A DNA stretch of 54,328 nt from Clostridia bacterium (GCA_017432405.1 JAFRJF010000056.1:1-54328); one strand, 5' to 3'; shown: positions 42,357 through 51,290, numbered from the stretch's first letter. The notes: a model not told the origin generated them from the sequence alone. Made by a program: numbers and translations.

Positions 42357-42611
42357 ATGTGTGAACTGGCGATAAAGATACCGGACGCGGTGCTTTACGA
42401 TACTCGAATGACGAAAGAACAAGCGCTCTGCTTTGCCAAGCGGGCGATAGCGTTGAGTTATTATACACAGAATGGTGTTTCCATAGGGTATTGCGCGCAG
42501 ATCGCAGGTATGACGGAGGAAGATTTCATCAAATACCTTGGCGAGAATCACGTCTCCATATTCCATTTCGATGATGAGGCGGAGTTTTTGGAGGAAATGA
42601 AGAACGCTTAG
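42357..42611 (+). CDS. UPF0175 family protein, putative antitoxin
   Basis: An 84-residue protein of the UPF0175 family. It has an N-terminal ELAIKIPDAVL strand, helices with ALCFAKRAIALSYYTQNGVSIGYCAQIAGMTEEDFIKYL (read as QALCFAKRAIALSYY and GVSIGYCAQIAGM), and a final HFDDEAEFLEEM. UPF0175 proteins are usually paired with DUF3368 PIN nucleases and are regarded as antitoxins. Start chosen at the ATG with GGAGG seven bases upstream. The putative toxin starts one base after the TAG, but is truncated. Confidence 0.85.
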   Translation: MCELAIKIPDAVLYDTRMTKEQALCFAKRAIALSYYTQNGVSIGYCAQIAGMTEEDFIKYLGENHVSIFHFDDEAEFLEEMKNA

Positions 42612-42612
42612 G

Positions 42613-42879
42613 GTGGTCGTCAACTCAACGCCGCTGATCGCCCTGTGCAATATAGGCAGACTGGATTTGCTCCAGAAGGTATACGGTAGAATCATCATCC
42701 CGCAGGCGGTCTTTGATGAAGTGACGGAAAAGGATGATTCTGCCTGTCGACAGATCAAGCAGCGTCCTGACTGGATTGAGATCGAGCAGATTTCGGATAA
42801 GTCACAGAAACAGATGTATCGGGCCAAGCTGCACGACGGAGAGGTCGAGGTGATGATACTGGCCGGGGAGAATCAATAA
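42613..42879 (+). pseudogene. DUF3368 PIN-domain nuclease, C-terminally truncated
   Basis: A GTG start two bases after the UPF0175 stop opens VVNSTPLIALCNIGRLDLLQ, the PIN N-terminus with its first catalytic aspartate position taken by NSTPLI (normal for this family). FDEVTEKDD and KLHDGEVEVMILAGEN follow, then a stop at residue 88. Intact relatives run to about 150 residues, including the final catalytic DD/DN strand, which is missing here. The gene is therefore probably an inactive toxin remnant, unless a frameshift lies at 42875-42880. Confidence 0.8.
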
Positions 42880-42918
42880 GGATTCTGGCCGGAACAACAC
42901 GCGCGGACGGAAGCGAAA

Positions 42919-42927
42919 TGGTATAAT
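42919..42927 (+). promoter_or_regulatory. Extended -10 promoter of the phosphatase-Nudix operon
   Basis: TGGTATAAT about 36 bases before the ATG at 42963. No strong -35 box. Confidence 0.45.
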
Positions 42928-42962
42928 AAATACTGGAGAATACGAGCGACAGGTGCAAAGCC

Positions 42963-43652
42963 ATGCGAATCATATTTGTGCGACACGGGGAACCGGACTA
43001 TGAAAGGGACTGCCTGACCCAAGAGGGCCGGGCGCAGGCCGCGGCGGCGGCGGAGCGTCTTGCGGGGGAGGGGATCTCCGCGATCTACGCCTCGCCCTGC
43101 GGGCGGGCGGCAGAGACGGCCTCCTACACGGCGGCGCGGCTGGGGCTGCCGGTGACCACGCTGGATTACATGCATGAGATCGGCTGGGGCGGGGAGGGGA
43201 TTGACTGCGAGGGCCACCCCTGGACGCTGGGCGATAAGATGCTGGCGGAGGGCTTCGACTTCCAGCGGGAGGACTGGCGGGCCCACCCGTATTTCGACGG
43301 AAACGCGGCGACGGCCTATTACGGGGCTATCGCGGTGAAGTTCGACGCCTTCCTGGCCGGGCTCGGCTACCGGCACGAGGGACGGCGCTTCTTCTGCGAC
43401 GGCGGCACGGACGCAACCATTGCCCTGTTCAGCCACGGCGGCTCGGGGGCGTGCGTGCTGGCGCACCTCTTGAATTTGCCGTTTCCGTATGTGGCGTCGG
43501 TGCTGCCCTATGACTTCACCTCGATCATCATACTGGATTTTCCGGTGAACCCCGGCGCATATATCTTTCCCCGGGTGGAGCTGTTCAACGACTGCGCCCA
43601 CATCCGCCGCCACGCCGGCGGGCCGAGGCTTCAACAGGAATCAGAGCGATAA
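42963..43652 (+). CDS. Histidine phosphatase family protein
   Basis: A 229-residue phosphoglycerate-mutase-like phosphatase. The phosphohistidine motif is IIFVRHGEPDYERD at the N-terminus, and the second catalytic histidine is in LFSHGGSGAC. SPCGRAAETA gives the phosphate-binding arginine. The substrate is not evident. It is followed after 15 bases by a Nudix hydrolase on the same strand, likely in one transcript. Confidence 0.88.
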   Translation: MRIIFVRHGEPDYERDCLTQEGRAQAAAAAERLAGEGISAIYASPCGRAAETASYTAARLGLPVTTLDYMHEIGWGGEGIDCEGHPWTLGDKMLAEGFDFQREDWRAHPYFDGNAATAYYGAIAVKFDAFLAGLGYRHEGRRFFCDGGTDATIALFSHGGSGACVLAHLLNLPFPYVASVLPYDFTSIIILDFPVNPGAYIFPRVELFNDCAHIRRHAGGPRLQQESER

Positions 43653-43667
43653 AGGAGCTGGAATACC

Positions 43668-44234
43668 ATGAAATACCAGGGCATCCGAAAGATCCACGAG
43701 GGGAAATTCATCACCCGCTACGACGTGGACTATGTGACCGAGGAGGGGCACCCGAAGACCTACGAGATCATCAGCCGCAACAGGGACCTCCGGACGCTGG
43801 AGGAATTGCAGAACAAGGCGCCGGATTCGGTGATCCTCATCCTGACGGACGAGAGCGGCGAGCGGATGCTGGTCAGCCGGGAGTACCGCATGGCCATCGC
43901 TCAGTGGATCTACAACTTCCCGGCGGGGCTGATCGACCCCGGCGAGACCCCGGAGCAGAGCGCGAAGCGGGAGCTGTGGGAGGAGACCGGCCTGACGCTG
44001 ACGCGCATCGACGACGTGCTGGACAACAGCTACAACGCCGTCGGCTTCGCCAACGAGCAGAGCATCTGCGTCTTCGGCACGGCGGCGGGGGAATTCCGAA
44101 AGAGCACCTCCGACGCCGAGGAGATCGTGCCCGGCTGGTATACGAAAGAGGAGATGCGCGCCTTGCTGCGCAGCGAGCCCTTCGCGGCGAGAACCCAGGC
44201 CTATTGCTATGCCTGGGCTTATAATAAACAGTGA
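43668..44234 (+). CDS. Nudix hydrolase (ADP-ribose pyrophosphatase-like)
   Basis: A 188-residue Nudix protein with a complete Nudix box, [20 protein letters not shown] followed by TGL. The preceding QWIYNFPAG and the N-terminal strand resemble ADP-ribose/sugar-nucleotide pyrophosphatases. It hydrolyses a nucleoside diphosphate linked to X. AAGGAG precedes the ATG. Its last bases run up to the metallo-hydrolase gene, whose ribosome-binding site lies just after its stop. Confidence 0.9.
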   Translation: MKYQGIRKIHEGKFITRYDVDYVTEEGHPKTYEIISRNRDLRTLEELQNKAPDSVILILTDESGERMLVSREYRMAIAQWIYNFPAGLIDPGETPEQSAKRELWEETGLTLTRIDDVLDNSYNAVGFANEQSICVFGTAAGEFRKSTSDAEEIVPGWYTKEEMRALLRSEPFAARTQAYCYAWAYNKQ

Positions 44235-44256
44235 GCAGAAAAAGGAGGACATGCGT

Positions 44257-45201
44257 ATGATGACCATCAAAGCGATCACTTTCAGGAAGGACGGCTTCTA
44301 CGGCCAGCCCTTCGCCTTCGGCGGCGAGGACGGCCCCGAAAAATTTGACCCCAACGTGCGCTATCGCGGCGCGCTGACCAACTACCTGATCGACACCGGC
44401 GACGAGGTGATCCTGGTGGACACCGGCCTGCCGGCGGGCACCCCGGAGGAGGCCCCGGACGAGAAGAGCCCCGCCTTCACCGGCAGGGACGTGGGCACCT
44501 ATATGTCCCAGTTCGCCGCGCTGGGCTACAAGCCCGAGCAGGTGACGAAGATCCTGCTGACCCACAAGCACGCCGACCACTCCGGCGAGCTGAAGTCCTT
44601 CCCCAACGCGAAGATCTACGTGAACGCCGACGAGGTCTCCGCCGACGAGCTGAAGGGCCTGAGCAACCTCGTGCCCGTCGCCTTCACCGACGGCCCGTAC
44701 TACAATTTCCCCGCCAGCCAGAAGATCCGGGACGGCATCTATTACATCAAGGCCAAGGGCCACACCAACGGCAACAGCATCGTCGTCGTGGAACTGGACG
44801 GCCTGTTCTACATGATCCACGGCGACATCACCTATGTGGACGAGGCGCTGTACGCCAACAAGCTGTCCGTGGTGTACGACGACAAAGCCGCCGCCCGCGA
44901 GACGCTGGACCGGGTGCGGGAATTCATTCGCAACCATCCCACGGTGTACGTCTCCACCCACACGCCCCAGGGCTATGAGAACCTGGAGGCGAAGCGGGTG
45001 ATGGACCTGGACCACCCGGTGGAGACGATCTTCGAGGAATACGACTTTGGCGGCATGACGGCCTCCGGCAAGTACGTCTGTTCCGTCTGCGGCTACGTGT
45101 ACGACCCCGCCGAGCACGACGGCGTGGCCTTCGACGACCTGCCCGAGGACTGGAAGTGTCCCCGCTGCAAGCAGCCGAAGACGCGGTTTAATAAGGCGTG
45201 A
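44257..45201 (+). CDS. Metallo-beta-lactamase-fold hydrolase with C-terminal rubredoxin domain
   Basis: A 314-residue fusion. Residues 1-260 are an MBL fold of the lactonase type. The metal ligands are H103, H105, D107 and H108 (THKHADHSG), H169 (GHTNGN), D190 (HGD) and H235 (STHTPQ). Residues 272-312 are rubredoxin: C275, C278 (CSVCGY) and C301, C304 (CPRC). Flavodiiron proteins pair an MBL domain with rubredoxin through flavodoxin, but here there is no flavodoxin and the metal site has HxHxDH rather than HxExDH. A hydrolase controlled by, or using, an iron-sulfur redox switch is possible. Start chosen at the second ATG, with GGAGG eight bases upstream. It is the last gene of the phosphatase-Nudix group. 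Confidence 0.88.
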   Translation: MMTIKAITFRKDGFYGQPFAFGGEDGPEKFDPNVRYRGALTNYLIDTGDEVILVDTGLPAGTPEEAPDEKSPAFTGRDVGTYMSQFAALGYKPEQVTKILLTHKHADHSGELKSFPNAKIYVNADEVSADELKGLSNLVPVAFTDGPYYNFPASQKIRDGIYYIKAKGHTNGNSIVVVELDGLFYMIHGDITYVDEALYANKLSVVYDDKAAARETLDRVREFIRNHPTVYVSTHTPQGYENLEAKRVMDLDHPVETIFEEYDFGGMTASGKYVCSVCGYVYDPAEHDGVAFDDLPEDWKCPRCKQPKTRFNKA

Positions 45202-45213
45202 GGCCTAACCCCT

Positions 45214-45252
45214 CAACTTCTGATTTGTCGCCCTGCGACAAATCAGAAGTTG
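45214..45252. repeat. 18-bp perfect palindrome, CTGATTTGTCG family
   Basis: caacttctgatttgtcgc (45214-45231) and its exact complement (45235-45252) with a 3-base loop, 12 bases after the MBL-rubredoxin stop. Same family as 29928-29971 and the outer arms of 9689-10006. Confidence 0.85.
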
Positions 45253-45277
45253 CCGATGCGGTTCATTCCACACAAAC

Positions 45278-45304
45278 GGGGGCTGCCTCAATGAGGCGGC
45301 CCCC
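45278..45304. terminator. Hairpin between convergent genes
   Basis: gggggctgcctc and gaggcggccccc form a 12-bp stem with one mismatch and a 3-base loop. It sits between the plus-strand MBL gene and the minus-strand methyltransferase. No T-tract on either side. Confidence 0.5.
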
Positions 45305-45328
45305 GTCGTCATAACGTCAATAATCCCG

Positions 45329-46138
45329 TCAGTCCTTCTTCGGGCCGAATAGGCCTTCGCGGTAGGCGGAGATGTACTCCATGCAGTAGTCGTCCAGGCC
45401 CAGCAGCGCCTCGGTGGCGTAGATGACGCCCATCATGTCCCGGTTGGTGGGATCGAGGATCGCGCTGTCCAGGCCGGCCTTCATGGCCAGCACGGTGAAG
45501 CCCAGGTTGACCATCTTGCGCACCGGCAGGTTGAAGGAGATGTTGGAGATGGCGGCGGTGATGTGGATGTCGTCGTACCGCTGGCGGATGGTGGAGATGA
45601 CCTCCTCGTTGGTCTCGATGCCGTTCTCGCTGGTGCAGAGCATCTCGACCAGGGGGTCGATGTGCAGGCGGGAGGGGCGGATGCCGTACTCCTTCGCCTT
45701 GGCCATGATCTTGTCGAACACCTTCAGACGGTCGGCGGCGTTCTTCGGGATGCCGGTGTCGTCAGAGCACAGGGCGATGCACTCCCAGCCCTTGTTCTCG
45801 GCCATCAGGGGGAAGATGATGTCCATCTTGTCGCCCTCGCCGGAGACGGAGTTGAACAGTCCGGGCCGCTTGCAGAACTTGTAGGCCTCGGCCAGCACCT
45901 TGGCGCTGGGACTGTCGACGGAGATGGGCAGGTCGGTGACCTCCTGAATGCAGTCGATCATCCACTTGAGGGTCTCGACCTCCTCGGCCTCCGGCACGGA
46001 GGCGCAGCAGTCGATGAAGGTCGCGCCGGCCTCGTCCTGTATGCGTGCGCGCTGCTTGATGAACTCCGCGTCCCGTTTGGCAATGGCCTCGGCCACGCTG
46101 GGGATGGAACCATTGATCTTTTCGCCGATGATAATCAT
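45329..46138 (-). CDS. Methyltetrahydrofolate:corrinoid methyltransferase-like (pterin-binding)
   Basis: A 269-residue TIM-barrel protein of the pterin-binding family (AcsE/MtrH-like). It starts MIIIGEKINGSIPSVAEAI and continues with FIDCCASVPEAEEVE, LPISVDSPSAKVL, LFNSVSGEGDK and the terminal GLDSAILDPTNRDMMG. Such enzymes move methyl groups between a corrinoid protein and tetrahydrofolate. In this locus it is the natural sink for a methyl group taken from a substrate by the UroD-family protein upstream. GGGAAGGAG lies eight bases before the ATG. No corrinoid protein is encoded in the window. Confidence 0.88.
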   Translation of the reverse strand: MIIIGEKINGSIPSVAEAIAKRDAEFIKQRARIQDEAGATFIDCCASVPEAEEVETLKWMIDCIQEVTDLPISVDSPSAKVLAEAYKFCKRPGLFNSVSGEGDKMDIIFPLMAENKGWECIALCSDDTGIPKNAADRLKVFDKIMAKAKEYGIRPSRLHIDPLVEMLCTSENGIETNEEVISTIRQRYDDIHITAAISNISFNLPVRKMVNLGFTVLAMKAGLDSAILDPTNRDMMGVIYATEALLGLDDYCMEYISAYREGLFGPKKD

Positions 46139-46208
46139 TGGGCAATCTCCTTCCCTTAGGAACTGTAACGAAATAAGACGCGTAAGTTATTTCGTGAAGG
46201 TTCCTTAA

Positions 46209-46532
46209 TTAATCGAGGTGGTATATTTCCTCCATGTCCGACCAGAATTCCCCCTCCTTGCGGTCCGGCAGGGGCTGCATCAGGGGCTTGACCACGTCCC
46301 ACCACGCCTGGGTGTTGGGATCGGCGGCCATCTTGGCCATGTCGGCGTCGAAGTCGTCGCCGTCGTACTCGAAGTAGGCGAACAGCCAGTCGCCCCGGCT
46401 GTAGATGGAATAGTTCTTCAGGTGGCATTCCTTGATCATCTCGTTGACGCCGGGCATCGGGTTGGCGTGCCACTTCTTGTAGGCCTCCAGCCCCTCCGGC
46501 TTCACGTTGATCATCTGTCCGAAACGAAGCAT
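46209..46532 (-). CDS. L-rhamnose mutarotase family protein
   Basis: A 107-residue RhaM-like protein. YKKWHANPMPGVNEMIK carries the catalytic-type histidine, followed by NYSIYSRGDWLFAYFEY, the paired tryptophans in TQAWWDVVKPLM, and the terminal EEIYHLD. RhaM interconverts anomers of L-rhamnose and related deoxysugars. Start chosen at the ATG with GGAGGG nine bases upstream. It lies between two methyltransferase genes, which is unusual for a mutarotase. Confidence 0.9.
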   Translation of the reverse strand: MLRFGQMINVKPEGLEAYKKWHANPMPGVNEMIKECHLKNYSIYSRGDWLFAYFEYDGDDFDADMAKMAADPNTQAWWDVVKPLMQPLPDRKEGEFWSDMEEIYHLD

Positions 46533-46548
46533 GGTTGGTATCCCTCCG

Positions 46549-47595
46549 TTAATAGATTTTCCCCGCTTCCTCAAACAGCGCCTTCACGTTGGCGGGGGGC
46601 ACGTCGGCCTGCAGGGCCTCGTGGCTGGGGGAGATGATCAGGCCGGTGGGGAAGATGGTGCGCAGCTCCTTCACCTTGGCGGCTACCTCCTCGGGGGTGC
46701 CGAAGGGCAGCAGGTCCTGGGTGTCCACGCCGCCGCAGAAGGCCACCTTGCCGTAGAACTTCTCCTTCAGGTTGTCCGGCTGCATGCCCGCGGCCTTGGC
46801 CTGGATGGGATGGATGGCGTCCACGCCCGCCTCGATCAGCAGCGGGATGGCGTCCACGATGCTGCCGCAGGAGTGGTAGACGATCTTCACGCCGTAGCTG
46901 TGGGCGATGTCGATCAGCTTCTTCGCGCCGGGAATCACGAACTCGGAGACCAGCTTCGGGGAGATCATCAGGCCGCGCTGGCTGCCCACGTCGTCGCCGA
47001 TCAGTATGGCGTGCACCTTGCCCTTGGTGGCCTCCAGGAAGATCTTCAGCGCCTTCTCATAGAAGGCCACGATGTGGTCGTCCACGTAGTGCACCATCTC
47101 GGGGTCGGCCACCATGTTCATCAGGGCCGTCTGCATGCCGAAGGCGGCGCAGGTGTCCTGGAAGTGACAGGCCCACAGCATGCCCATGACCGTCTTGCCC
47201 TCGGGGGCCTCGGCCACCAGCTTCTTGCACAGCTCGGGGTCGATGTACTTCTCCGGGTCGGGCCAGGGGAAGTTCACCGCCTCCACCTCGTCCAGGTCCT
47301 CGCAGTTGGCGAAGCAGCCGTCGGCGGTGAGGGTGCGGTGCTCGGTGTCCACGTTGCTGCCGTTCATGTACCAGTCGAAGGCGGCGAAGATGGCGTTGCA
47401 GGTGGGGGAATGATAGGGGATCTCCACGGCATAGAAGTCGTCGCCGACGACCTTCTTCAGCTCGCTGGTGTTCTTGACGCCGTAGTATTCGCACAGCTTG
47501 GCCGCTTCCTCGGGGGTGGGGTCGCCCATCCAGCAGGCGGGACGGTCCACGGGCTCGTAGGCGATGGTCTTGTAGAATCTCTCAAGGCTGTTCAT
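46549..47595 (-). CDS. UroD-family methyltransferase
   Basis: A 348-residue protein of the uroporphyrinogen-decarboxylase fold. It has the zinc motif of corrinoid methyltransferases such as MtaA: H241 and C243 (VYHSCGSIVDAI) and C287 (AFCGGVDTQDLLPFGTPEE), rather than the arginines of true HemE. Such proteins take methyl groups from, or give them to, corrinoid cofactors in O- and S-demethylation. It is first in an operon with the mutarotase and the pterin methyltransferase, under its own promoter with a motif shared with the ABC importer. The methyl donor is unknown; a methylated deoxysugar is my inference. Confidence 0.85.
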   Translation of the reverse strand: MNSLERFYKTIAYEPVDRPACWMGDPTPEEAAKLCEYYGVKNTSELKKVVGDDFYAVEIPYHSPTCNAIFAAFDWYMNGSNVDTEHRTLTADGCFANCEDLDEVEAVNFPWPDPEKYIDPELCKKLVAEAPEGKTVMGMLWACHFQDTCAAFGMQTALMNMVADPEMVHYVDDHIVAFYEKALKIFLEATKGKVHAILIGDDVGSQRGLMISPKLVSEFVIPGAKKLIDIAHSYGVKIVYHSCGSIVDAIPLLIEAGVDAIHPIQAKAAGMQPDNLKEKFYGKVAFCGGVDTQDLLPFGTPEEVAAKVKELRTIFPTGLIISPSHEALQADVPPANVKALFEEAGKIY

Positions 47596-47645
47596 AGCGC
47601 AGGCTCCCTTCGATATAAGTTAACATTATCATAGCAAACCCGATT

Positions 47646-47685
47646 TGTCAATACCATATACAAATTCAAGCTGAAATTGTATATT
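47646..47685 (-). promoter_or_regulatory. Promoter and AraC-box candidate of the methyltransferase operon
   Basis: A perfect minus-strand -35 TTGACA (47651-47646); GATAAT about 15 bases downstream is a possible -10. The 25-mer at 47661-47685 agrees with 52583-52607 at 19 of 25 ungapped positions, including the run TTGTATATT. It sits just upstream of the -35, as expected for activation by an AraC-type regulator. Confidence 0.6.
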
Positions 47686-47746
47686 CTTTGGATGTTTCGA
47701 AAATTCACAAGTTAATATTGCACGGAAATATAATTTTTAAAAGTCG

Positions 47747-48757
47747 TCATGCCTTCAGGTGCTTTTTGCCGCCCAGCTTCAGCCCGAACAGGCCGCCCTC
47801 GCCCACCTTGGTGGACATGATCAGCACGACGATCAGCAGGCCACCCCAGATCAGGCTGGCGTAGTAGGTGTTCAGCGTGGGGAACATGTTGACGCCGGTG
47901 GCGATGATTTGTATGGTGACGATGGCGATCAGCACGTTGCCGATCTTGCCCATGCCGCCGTCGGGCAGCACGCCCGCCAGCACCAGTATGAGGATGCAGC
48001 GCATCACGTAGCTGGTGCCGTAATCGGCCTTGGCGCTGGCCATGGTGTTCACCATCAGCAGGCAACCGATGCAGCAGATCACGTCGCAGAGGATGTAGGT
48101 GCCCACCACCATGCGCTTGGTGTTGATGGCGGAGAACTCTGCGGCCTTGATGTTGGTGCCCACCATGTACAGCTTCTCGCCGTAAACGGTGTGGTTCAGC
48201 AGGAACCAGCACAGCGCGAAGATCACCAGGAAGATCAGCAGCGGCACCGGCAGGAAGCCCAGCAGGTACTTATGCCCGATCTCGGTGTACAGCGCCGGCA
48301 GACCCTTGACGGTGTTGCCGCTGGTCAGGGCGACTGACAGGCCTGTCCAGACCAGCTGCATGGCGATGGTGGCCATCACCGGGGGGATGTCCAGCTGGCT
48401 GACCAGCAGGCCGTTGATCAGCCCGCCGAAGGCCGCGATGGCCAGGGCGATCAGTATGCCCACCAGGATCACGCCGCCCGCGGGGGCGTCGGCGTGACCT
48501 GCCATGTACTGCACGGCCATGATGGTAGCGAAGTCGCCCAGGGCCATGAAGGACATGTCCATCTTGCCGCAGATGAAGCAGAACATCAGGCCCAGCGTGA
48601 CCACGCCGTATTCCGGAAACTGCATGGCGATGCCCAGCCACACATCGCCCTTCCAGAGCATGCCGCCCTTGAGCACGGTGAAGAACAGCAGCACCACGGC
48701 CATCAGGCCCAGCAGCATGAAGGTATAGCTGTGTTTTTGAAGCGTCTTCGATTTCAT
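47747..48757 (-). CDS. Sugar ABC transporter permease (RbsC type)
   Basis: A 336-residue integral membrane protein of the BPD_transp_2/RbsC family, with eight to ten hydrophobic segments, the GKMDMSFMALGDFATI segment and a central GLINGLLVSQLDIPPVMATI motif. It forms part of the importer channel with the preceding permease. It starts 16 bases after the first permease ends. It is the last gene of the transporter operon; a gap of 151 bases with a new promoter separates it from the methyltransferase genes. Confidence 0.9.
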   Translation of the reverse strand: MKSKTLQKHSYTFMLLGLMAVVLLFFTVLKGGMLWKGDVWLGIAMQFPEYGVVTLGLMFCFICGKMDMSFMALGDFATIMAVQYMAGHADAPAGGVILVGILIALAIAAFGGLINGLLVSQLDIPPVMATIAMQLVWTGLSVALTSGNTVKGLPALYTEIGHKYLLGFLPVPLLIFLVIFALCWFLLNHTVYGEKLYMVGTNIKAAEFSAINTKRMVVGTYILCDVICCIGCLLMVNTMASAKADYGTSYVMRCILILVLAGVLPDGGMGKIGNVLIAIVTIQIIATGVNMFPTLNTYYASLIWGGLLIVVLIMSTKVGEGGLFGLKLGGKKHLKA

Positions 48758-48773
48758 TGTCGTCGCCTCCCTT

Positions 48774-49793
48774 TTACTGCTTCTGGCGCTTGGCCTGCAG
48801 GGCCGACACGGTGACGCCGACCAGTATGACCAAACCGTTGAAGAACTGCTGCCAGTAGGTGTCGATGCCCAATATCAGCATCGAGTTGGAAACCAGCGAG
48901 ATGATGCCCACGGCCACCACCGTGCCGAACACGGTGCCCTCGCCGCCGTAGATCGACGCGCCGCCCAGTATGACGGCGGGGATGATGGTCATCTCCTTGC
49001 CGATCATGGCCTTGGGGATGGACTGGCTCTCCATGCACACGCGGATCATGCCGATAAAGCCTGCCAGCGCGCCTACCGCCGAGTACAGCAGGAACTTGGT
49101 CTTCTTCACGTTGTAGCCGGCGCGCTCGGCGGAGACCTCGTTTCCGCCGATGGCGTACAGCGCCCGGCCGAACATCGTCTTGTTCAGCATGAATGAGACG
49201 ATGGCGCACAGCGCGATCAGGAACAGCACCATGGCCGACAGCGTAAACCGTATGCCGGTGACCGGGTCGGCGCTTTCAAAGATGTACAGCTTGCCGAAGG
49301 CCTTCATGCCGTCCGGCAGGGTGGAGGTGATCTCCTTCAGCTTCAGAAGGCCCATGGAGATGCCGGTGAAGAAGGTCTGGGTGCCCAAGGTGACGATCAT
49401 GGTGTTCAGCTTGAAGTTGGAGATGATCCAGCCGTTCAGCATGCCCAGCACCCAGCCGATGGCCACGGCCAGCGCGAAGCCCGCCAGCGGGTTCGTGGCG
49501 CACCAGCCGTTGTTCAGGCAGATCGTGGTCGAAAGCGAGTAGGCCAGCGCCGCGATGGCCGGGAAGGAGAGGTCGAAGCCGCCGGAGATCATGACCACCA
49601 GCGAGCACATGGCGAACATGCCGTCCACCACCATCGTTCGCAGCACCGTGACGTTCAGGCGGGTGAAGATTCCCGGGAAGGTGATCAGCTGTCCGCTGGA
49701 CTTGATCTGCACCAGCACGCACAGCAGGATCAGCACGATAAACATGTAAAATTCGGTCTTGCGCGTCATGCGCTTCAGCTTTGCGTTGTTCAT
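48774..49793 (-). CDS. Sugar ABC transporter permease (RbsC type)
   Basis: A 339-residue permease of the RbsC family. It has SGGFDLSFPAIAALAYSLS near the N-terminus, GMLNGWIISNFKLNTMIVTLGTQTF (read as GMLNGWIISNFKLNTMIVTL and GTQTF), and the cytoplasmic EAA-like ERAGYNVKKTKFLLYSAVG. It pairs with the second permease to form a heterodimeric channel. It starts 12 bases after the ATPase ends. Confidence 0.9.
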   Translation of the reverse strand: MNNAKLKRMTRKTEFYMFIVLILLCVLVQIKSSGQLITFPGIFTRLNVTVLRTMVVDGMFAMCSLVVMISGGFDLSFPAIAALAYSLSTTICLNNGWCATNPLAGFALAVAIGWVLGMLNGWIISNFKLNTMIVTLGTQTFFTGISMGLLKLKEITSTLPDGMKAFGKLYIFESADPVTGIRFTLSAMVLFLIALCAIVSFMLNKTMFGRALYAIGGNEVSAERAGYNVKKTKFLLYSAVGALAGFIGMIRVCMESQSIPKAMIGKEMTIIPAVILGGASIYGGEGTVFGTVVAVGIISLVSNSMLILGIDTYWQQFFNGLVILVGVTVSALQAKRQKQ

Positions 49794-49805
49794 GCCCGCG
49801 CCTCC

Positions 49806-51290
49806 TTATCGTATGATGTTCAGTATGTTCTCTTCGGTGATCCGGTCGCCGGTCATCTCGCCCACGATGGCGCCGTCCTTCATGACGATGACGCGGTTGC
49901 AGTTGACCACGACCTCGGCCAGGTCGTCGGAGATGATGATGACCGCCAGGCCCTGGTTGGCCAGATCGTGCACCAGCGCGTGGATGTCCTGCTTTGCGCC
50001 GACGTCCACGCCCACGGTGGGGCCGTTCAGGATCAGCACGTCCAGGTCGTTGTTCAGCCACTTGCTCAGCACGATCTTTTGCTGGTTGCCGCCGGACAGC
50101 GTGCTGGCGTGCTTGTGGGCGTCGTCGGTGGCGATGGAGAACTTTTTGACCCACTCGTTGGATTTTTCAAACAGCTCGTCGTGCTTCAGCGTGCCCAGCG
50201 CGTGGGTCAGCTGCTTCAGTGATGAGAGCATGATGTTGTCGGCGATGGGCTGGCGCAGGCACAGGCCCTCGGTCAGCCGGTCCTCGGGCACGTAGCCGAT
50301 GCGCTTCTTCTGGGCGTCGATGGGCGAGGTGATTTTCACCTGCTGGCCATTCAGGGTGATGGTGCCGGAATGTACCTTGCCCAGCCCGAACAGGCTGAGG
50401 GCCAGTTCGGTGCGGCCCGAGCCCAGCAGGCCGGTGATGCCCAGGATCTCGCCCTTGCGAAGGTCGAAGCTGACGTCGTGGAACTTGCCGTTCCAGGTCA
50501 GGTGGTCCACCTTCAGCACCGGCTCCTTGGAGATGTTGGTGGGCACGAAGTAGTCGTCCTTCAGCTCGCGACCGGTCATGTAATAGGTGAAATCCTTCTT
50601 GGTCAGCTCGGCGGTGGGGCCGGAGTACACGTTTTTGCCGTTGCGCATGATGCACACGTCGTCTGAGATTTCGAAAATCTCCTCGGTCTTGTGGCTGATG
50701 AACATGATGGCGATGCCCGAATCCCGCAGCTGGCGCACCGTCTTGAACAGCGCGTCCACCTCCTTCTTGGTCAGGGCGGTGGTGGGCTCGTCCATGATGA
50801 TCAGCTTGGCGTTGAACAGCAGCGCCCGGCAGATGGCCACCAGCTGCTTGTCCGCCACCGACAGATCGCCCATCTTGGCGTACAGATCGATCTCGTAGCC
50901 GATCTTCGAGAGGGCCTCCTTTGCGGTCTGCTCCCAGCGCTTGCGGTTCACGATCTTTCGGTTGGCCGTGATCTCGCTGTTGATGGCCAGGTTTTCCATG
51001 ACTGTCAGGTTGGGGAAGATGGACAGATCCTGGTAGATGACCTGTATGCCCAGGCGTGTGGCCTCCGCGGGGGTGATGTGCTGTATGGGCTTGCCCTCGA
51101 ACAGCACCTCGCCCTCGTCGCGGGTGTACACGCCGGAGATGATCTTCACCAGCGTGGATTTGCCGCACCCGTTTTCGCCGGCCAGGCACATGACCTTGCC
51201 GGGCCTGACCGCGAAATTGACGTGGTCCAGGGCGTGGACGCCGCCGAAGCGCTTGTCAATACCGGTCATTTGAAGCAGGTATTCAGACAT
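49806..51290 (-). CDS. Sugar ABC transporter ATP-binding protein (RbsA/MglA type)
   Basis: A 494-residue double ATPase. The first half has Walker A GENGCGKSTLVK, LSVADKQLVAICRAL (signature region) and LIIMDEPTTAL. The second half has the degenerate Walker A GLLGSGRTELAL, LSGGNQQKIVLSKWL and VLILNGPTVGVDVGAK, in which the usual Walker B glutamate of the second site is altered, as is common in this family. It energises uptake of a monosaccharide. Start chosen at the ATG nine bases after AAGGAG. It lies about 160 bases after the binding-protein gene, with a hairpin between. Confidence 0.93.
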   Translation of the reverse strand: MSEYLLQMTGIDKRFGGVHALDHVNFAVRPGKVMCLAGENGCGKSTLVKIISGVYTRDEGEVLFEGKPIQHITPAEATRLGIQVIYQDLSIFPNLTVMENLAINSEITANRKIVNRKRWEQTAKEALSKIGYEIDLYAKMGDLSVADKQLVAICRALLFNAKLIIMDEPTTALTKKEVDALFKTVRQLRDSGIAIMFISHKTEEIFEISDDVCIMRNGKNVYSGPTAELTKKDFTYYMTGRELKDDYFVPTNISKEPVLKVDHLTWNGKFHDVSFDLRKGEILGITGLLGSGRTELALSLFGLGKVHSGTITLNGQQVKITSPIDAQKKRIGYVPEDRLTEGLCLRQPIADNIMLSSLKQLTHALGTLKHDELFEKSNEWVKKFSIATDDAHKHASTLSGGNQQKIVLSKWLNNDLDVLILNGPTVGVDVGAKQDIHALVHDLANQGLAVIIISDDLAEVVVNCNRVIVMKDGAIVGEMTGDRITEENILNIIR

